NCBI RefSeq assembly: GCF_947496725.1
Contig: NZ_CANMDS010000002.1
Span: 248,001 to 312,000, forward strand
Direction: 5' to 3'
Source: an uncultured Dokdonia sp.
Lineage (GTDB): Bacteria; Bacteroidota; Bacteroidia; Flavobacteriales; Flavobacteriaceae
DNA: 64,000 nt
Below the pieces are notes generated by a model, which was not told the DNA's origin, did no database searches, and was given only the letters and a program-made list of their open reading frames with translations. The position numbers were made by a program, and so were the translations under genes. Of the stretch, positions 61,604 through 64,000 are shown piece after piece. The first letter of the stretch is position 1, and every line of letters starts with the position of its first letter.

Positions 61604-62587
61604 ATGCTTATAAGAAACCGAAGACTACGTAGCAGTGAGGCTATGCGCTCACTAGTAAGAGAGACCTATATCACTCCAAATGATTTTCTTGTACCGCTTT
61701 TTGTGGTAGAAGGAAAAGGGATAAAGCAAGAGATAGACTCTATGCCAGATTACTATCGCTACAGTCTTGACTTACTTACTAAAGAGGTAAAAGAGCTCTG
61801 GGCAATGGGACTTAAAGCCGTACTTCTGTTTGTAAAAGTACCAGATAACTTAAAAGACAACTCTGGTACCGAAGCGCTTAATGCAGACGGCCTAATGCAA
61901 CGTGCTATAAAAACCGTAAAAGACGCCTGTCCAGATATGCTGGTTATGACAGATGTTGCACTAGATCCTTACTCAAAATTTGGCCACGATGGTGTGGTAG
62001 GTAATGGTGAGATTGTAAATGATGACACCACAGCTATACTTGCCGAGATGGGATTGAGTCACGCTCGTGCAGGAGCAGATGTACTTGCACCAAGCGATAT
62101 GATGGATGGCCGCATTTTTGAAATGCGCACCTTGCTAGAAGACGAAGGTTTTTATAACACTGGCATTATGAGTTATAGTGCAAAGTATGCAAGCTCTTTT
62201 TATGGCCCTTTTCGTGATGCTCTAGACAGCGCGCCAGTAGACTTAAAAGATATTCCAAAAGATAAAAAAACCTACCAGATGGACTTTGCAAATCGTGACG
62301 AAGCGGTTAAAGAAACCCTGATGGATATAGAAGAAGGTGCAGATATCGTGATGGTAAAACCAGGACTATGTTACCTAGATATTGTACGTGATTTACGAGA
62401 AGTTGTAAATGTACCGATAGCCGTTTACCAAGTAAGTGGTGAGTATGCAATGCTTAAAGCCGCTGCCGAAAAAGGATGGCTAGATCACGATAGCGTTATG
62501 ATGGAACAAATCACAGCTATAAAAAGAGCAGGAGCACAAGTAATAGCTAGCTACTTTGCAAAAGATGTGGTAAAGTTACTCGGGTAA
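61604..62587 (+). CDS. hemB: Porphobilinogen synthase (delta-aminolevulinic acid dehydratase)
   Basis: It condenses two 5-aminolevulinate to porphobilinogen. The 327-aa protein has the Schiff-base lysines Lys194 (YSAKYASSFYGPF) and Lys252 (VMVKPGLCYLDIV). The metal-site stretch is DVALDPYSKFGHDG (117-130), with Asp in place of the Cys triad of zinc enzymes. This is therefore the non-zinc, Mg-type class. It is followed by a DUF3291 gene starting on its stop codon. Confidence 0.97.
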   Translation: MLIRNRRLRSSEAMRSLVRETYITPNDFLVPLFVVEGKGIKQEIDSMPDYYRYSLDLLTKEVKELWAMGLKAVLLFVKVPDNLKDNSGTEALNADGLMQRAIKTVKDACPDMLVMTDVALDPYSKFGHDGVVGNGEIVNDDTTAILAEMGLSHARAGADVLAPSDMMDGRIFEMRTLLEDEGFYNTGIMSYSAKYASSFYGPFRDALDSAPVDLKDIPKDKKTYQMDFANRDEAVKETLMDIEEGADIVMVKPGLCYLDIVRDLREVVNVPIAVYQVSGEYAMLKAAAEKGWLDHDSVMMEQITAIKRAGAQVIASYFAKDVVKLLG

Positions 62588-63036
62588 TGGTATATCACCT
62601 TGCACAGCTCAATGTAGCCCGTATGAAGGGTGTCTCTATAGAAGATCCAGAGATGAAGGACTTTAGAGATAATACAGACCGTGTAAATGAGCTAGCCGAG
62701 AGTTCGCCAGGGTTTATATGGCGTGACATTATAGATACCGAAGCCGCACCCGCTCCTAATGCGCTTAACGATGAACAGGTTCTTATTAATTTTTCTGTGT
62801 GGGAAGATGTGGCGTCACTAAGAGAATTCACCTATAAAACCTTCCATAGTGCGATTATGAAACGCCAGAAAGAGTGGTTTCAAAAATATGGAACAGCACA
62901 CTACGTACTCTGGTGGATTGAAGCAGGCACAACACCTACAGCGCAAGAAGGACTAGAGAAGCTCGAGTTCTTACAAAAGCACGGCGCAAGCAAAGAAGCA
63001 TTTACTTTTAAAGAGGTTTATGAGAAGTATGAGTAA
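62587..63036 (+). CDS. DUF3291 family protein
   Basis: The 149-aa protein has the family pattern YHLAQLNVARMKG, FRDNTDRVNELAESSPGFIWRD, and VLINFSVWEDVASLREFTYKTFHSAIMKRQKEWF, a dimeric alpha/beta-barrel (antibiotic-monooxygenase-like) fold. Related folds include haem-degrading enzymes, which is suggestive next to hemB. No haem-ligand residue can be assigned by eye. It overlaps the hemB stop by one base. Confidence 0.88.
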   Translation: MVYHLAQLNVARMKGVSIEDPEMKDFRDNTDRVNELAESSPGFIWRDIIDTEAAPAPNALNDEQVLINFSVWEDVASLREFTYKTFHSAIMKRQKEWFQKYGTAHYVLWWIEAGTTPTAQEGLEKLEFLQKHGASKEAFTFKEVYEKYE

Positions 63037-63039
63037 AAT

Positions 63040-63059
63040 TACGCTTTCGCGAAAGCGTA
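63040..63059. repeat. Iterated palindrome, extended 20-bp form
   Basis: TACGCTTTCGCGAAAGCGTA, 3 bases past the stop of the DUF3291 gene. Confidence 0.97.
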
Positions 63060-63116
63060 AAAGCACTTCTACTATACTCTCTTTTTCCATACATTTACAT
63101 AAATAGCAAACTAACT

Positions 63117-64000
63117 ATGGGTCAACTTTTACTTTGGGCAACGATTTCGATATTTTTTTCATTCTTGTGTTCTATACTTGAAGCTGTACTTCTAAGTGTG
63201 ACACCTACGTTTATAAACATCAAGAAAAACGAAGGAAAAGCCTACGCCGAAACTCTTGAAGAACTTAAAAAAGATGTAGATAAACCGCTTATTGCAATCC
63301 TTACCTTAAACACACTTGCACACACCGTAGGTGCAATGATGGTAGGTACTGTAGCTGCAGATTTATATCCCGAGTTTGTTATAAACTTAGGCTTTACAGA
63401 GATTAATTTTCTTGGTTTTGTCTCTGCAATAATGACCTTACTTATCTTAATTGCTAGTGAGATTATACCTAAAACTATAGGTGCAAAATTTTGGAAATCT
63501 CTAGCAAACTTCTCTGCAAAGACACTTAAGATAATGGTGCTACTTTTAAAGTACACAGGAGTATTATGGTTGCTACAACTTTTTACTCGTATGGTAGGTG
63601 GCGGTGGTCATCACGAGAGTGTGCTAAGCCGTGAGGACTTTACTGCAATGGCACAAATGGCTGGTGAAGATGGCGTTTTTGAAGAAAGTGAATCTAAAAT
63701 TCTTAATAACCTTCTTACTTTTAAAGAGGTACTTACTAAGGATATTATGACGCCACGTACAGTCATAAAAATGGCAGATGCAAACACAACCGTTGCAGAC
63801 TTTTTTGAAGAAAATCAATCGCTACGTTTTTCTAGGATTCCAATTTTTGAAGGAACACGTGATCACATCACTGGTATTGTTTTAAAGAGCGAGGTTTACC
63901 GTGAGATGGCACTAGATAATCACACAACAACTCTTAAAGAGATAGAACGTCCTATTTTAATCACAAAACGTAATTTGCCTATTCCAGATCTTTTTGAAGA
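63117..64000 (+). CDS. CNNM/CorC-family protein (DUF21 + CBS), truncated by window
   Basis: ATG 63117 opens a frame running off the right edge (294 codons visible). The DUF21 membrane domain has three or four helices: LLLWATISIFFSFLCSILEAVLLS, IAILTLNTLAHTVGAMMVG, and FLGFVSAIMTLLILIASEIIPKTIGA. An acidic helix and the start of a CBS pair follow (AGEDGVFEESESKILNNLLTF, DIMTPRTVIKMADA, FSRIPIFEGTRDHITGIV). Family members move Mg2+ or Na+. The transporter-associated C-terminal domain, if any, lies outside. Confidence 0.93.
   Translation, partial: MGQLLLWATISIFFSFLCSILEAVLLSVTPTFINIKKNEGKAYAETLEELKKDVDKPLIAILTLNTLAHTVGAMMVGTVAADLYPEFVINLGFTEINFLGFVSAIMTLLILIASEIIPKTIGAKFWKSLANFSAKTLKIMVLLLKYTGVLWLLQLFTRMVGGGGHHESVLSREDFTAMAQMAGEDGVFEESESKILNNLLTFKEVLTKDIMTPRTVIKMADANTTVADFFEENQSLRFSRIPIFEGTRDHITGIVLKSEVYREMALDNHTTTLKEIERPILITKRNLPIPDLFE

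Noticed and set aside
310-63056. Palindrome as chromosome partition site (parS)
   Set aside because: The core TTTCGCGAAA resembles parS (TTTCACGTGAAA), but it is two bases shorter and far too frequent; parS sites are few and near the origin.
310-63056. AFAKA/FRES as a shared protein motif
   Set aside because: The same DNA is read in three frames in unrelated proteins and also lies outside genes, so it is not a protein motif.
1-64000. tRNA, rRNA, CRISPR array, IS element or prophage
   Set aside because: Looked for on both strands; no cloverleaf, regular spacer array, transposase, integrase or phage structural gene was seen.

Overview
The window is chromosomal DNA of a marine-type Flavobacteriaceae (Bacteroidota). 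Three observations support this. Several proteins carry type IX secretion (T9SS) C-terminal sorting domains, there are many CarboxypepD_reg/TonB-plug proteins, and promoters fit TAnnTTTG with sparse Shine-Dalgarno sites. Lycopene cyclase and an SbtA-type bicarbonate transporter point to a pigmented marine heterotroph. The overall look is Dokdonia/Krokinobacter-like, but the genus is inference. No tRNA, rRNA, CRISPR array, IS element or prophage was seen, and no gene-free stretch exceeds about 300 bases.

Layout. 1-7.3 kb (minus): 5'-truncated-by-window tex, metG, and a DUF1800-DUF1501 secreted pair. 7.4-9.5 kb (plus): S66 carboxypeptidase, a lipoprotein, yraN. 9.5-14.4 kb: a membrane HTH regulator, then a LysR regulator divergent from two small unknowns and sbtA, then a small conserved protein and a YitT-type membrane protein. 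14.4-19.3 kb (minus): mfd followed by a 48-aa membrane protein, a PepSY-like protein and a DUF2490 protein, three of them joined by overlaps. 19.4-28.9 kb: housekeeping and redox genes (DoxX, disulfide oxidoreductase, TspO-like, pdeM, crtY, HAD, TerB-DnaJ, bacilliredoxin, HD hydrolase, S9 peptidase). 29-38.6 kb (minus): three tandem paralogues that fuse CarboxypepD_reg, a VWA-like domain, barrel-less TonB plug modules, TPR-like repeats and a shared C-terminal sandwich domain. 38.8-50.3 kb: Tat oxidoreductase, enoyl-CoA hydratase, histidine kinase/hemJ, an outer-membrane barrel, a sortilin-like BNR protein, a T9SS cargo protein and a MATE transporter. 50.3-63 kb: a haem island (hemH, AraC regulator, hemA-C-D-E, DUF6973, EI24, hemF, hemB). 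The window ends inside a CNNM/CorC-type protein.

How genes work together. With hemJ at 42.6 kb, the window encodes every step from glutamyl-tRNA to protohaem except hemL, by the oxygen-dependent HemF-HemJ-HemH route.

The most striking signal is not a gene. A perfect 14-bp palindrome, GCTTTCGCGAAAGC, occurs 23 times exactly, plus near-copies, about once per 2.8 kb. It lies inside genes in all three reading frames (AFAKA, RFRES, LSRKR). Between genes it usually lies just past a stop codon. This looks like a genome-wide DNA-level signal comparable in style to cyanobacterial HIP1 or DNA uptake sequences. A second, rarer arrangement uses the same TTTCGC/GCGAAA half-sites with 4-5 bp spacers.
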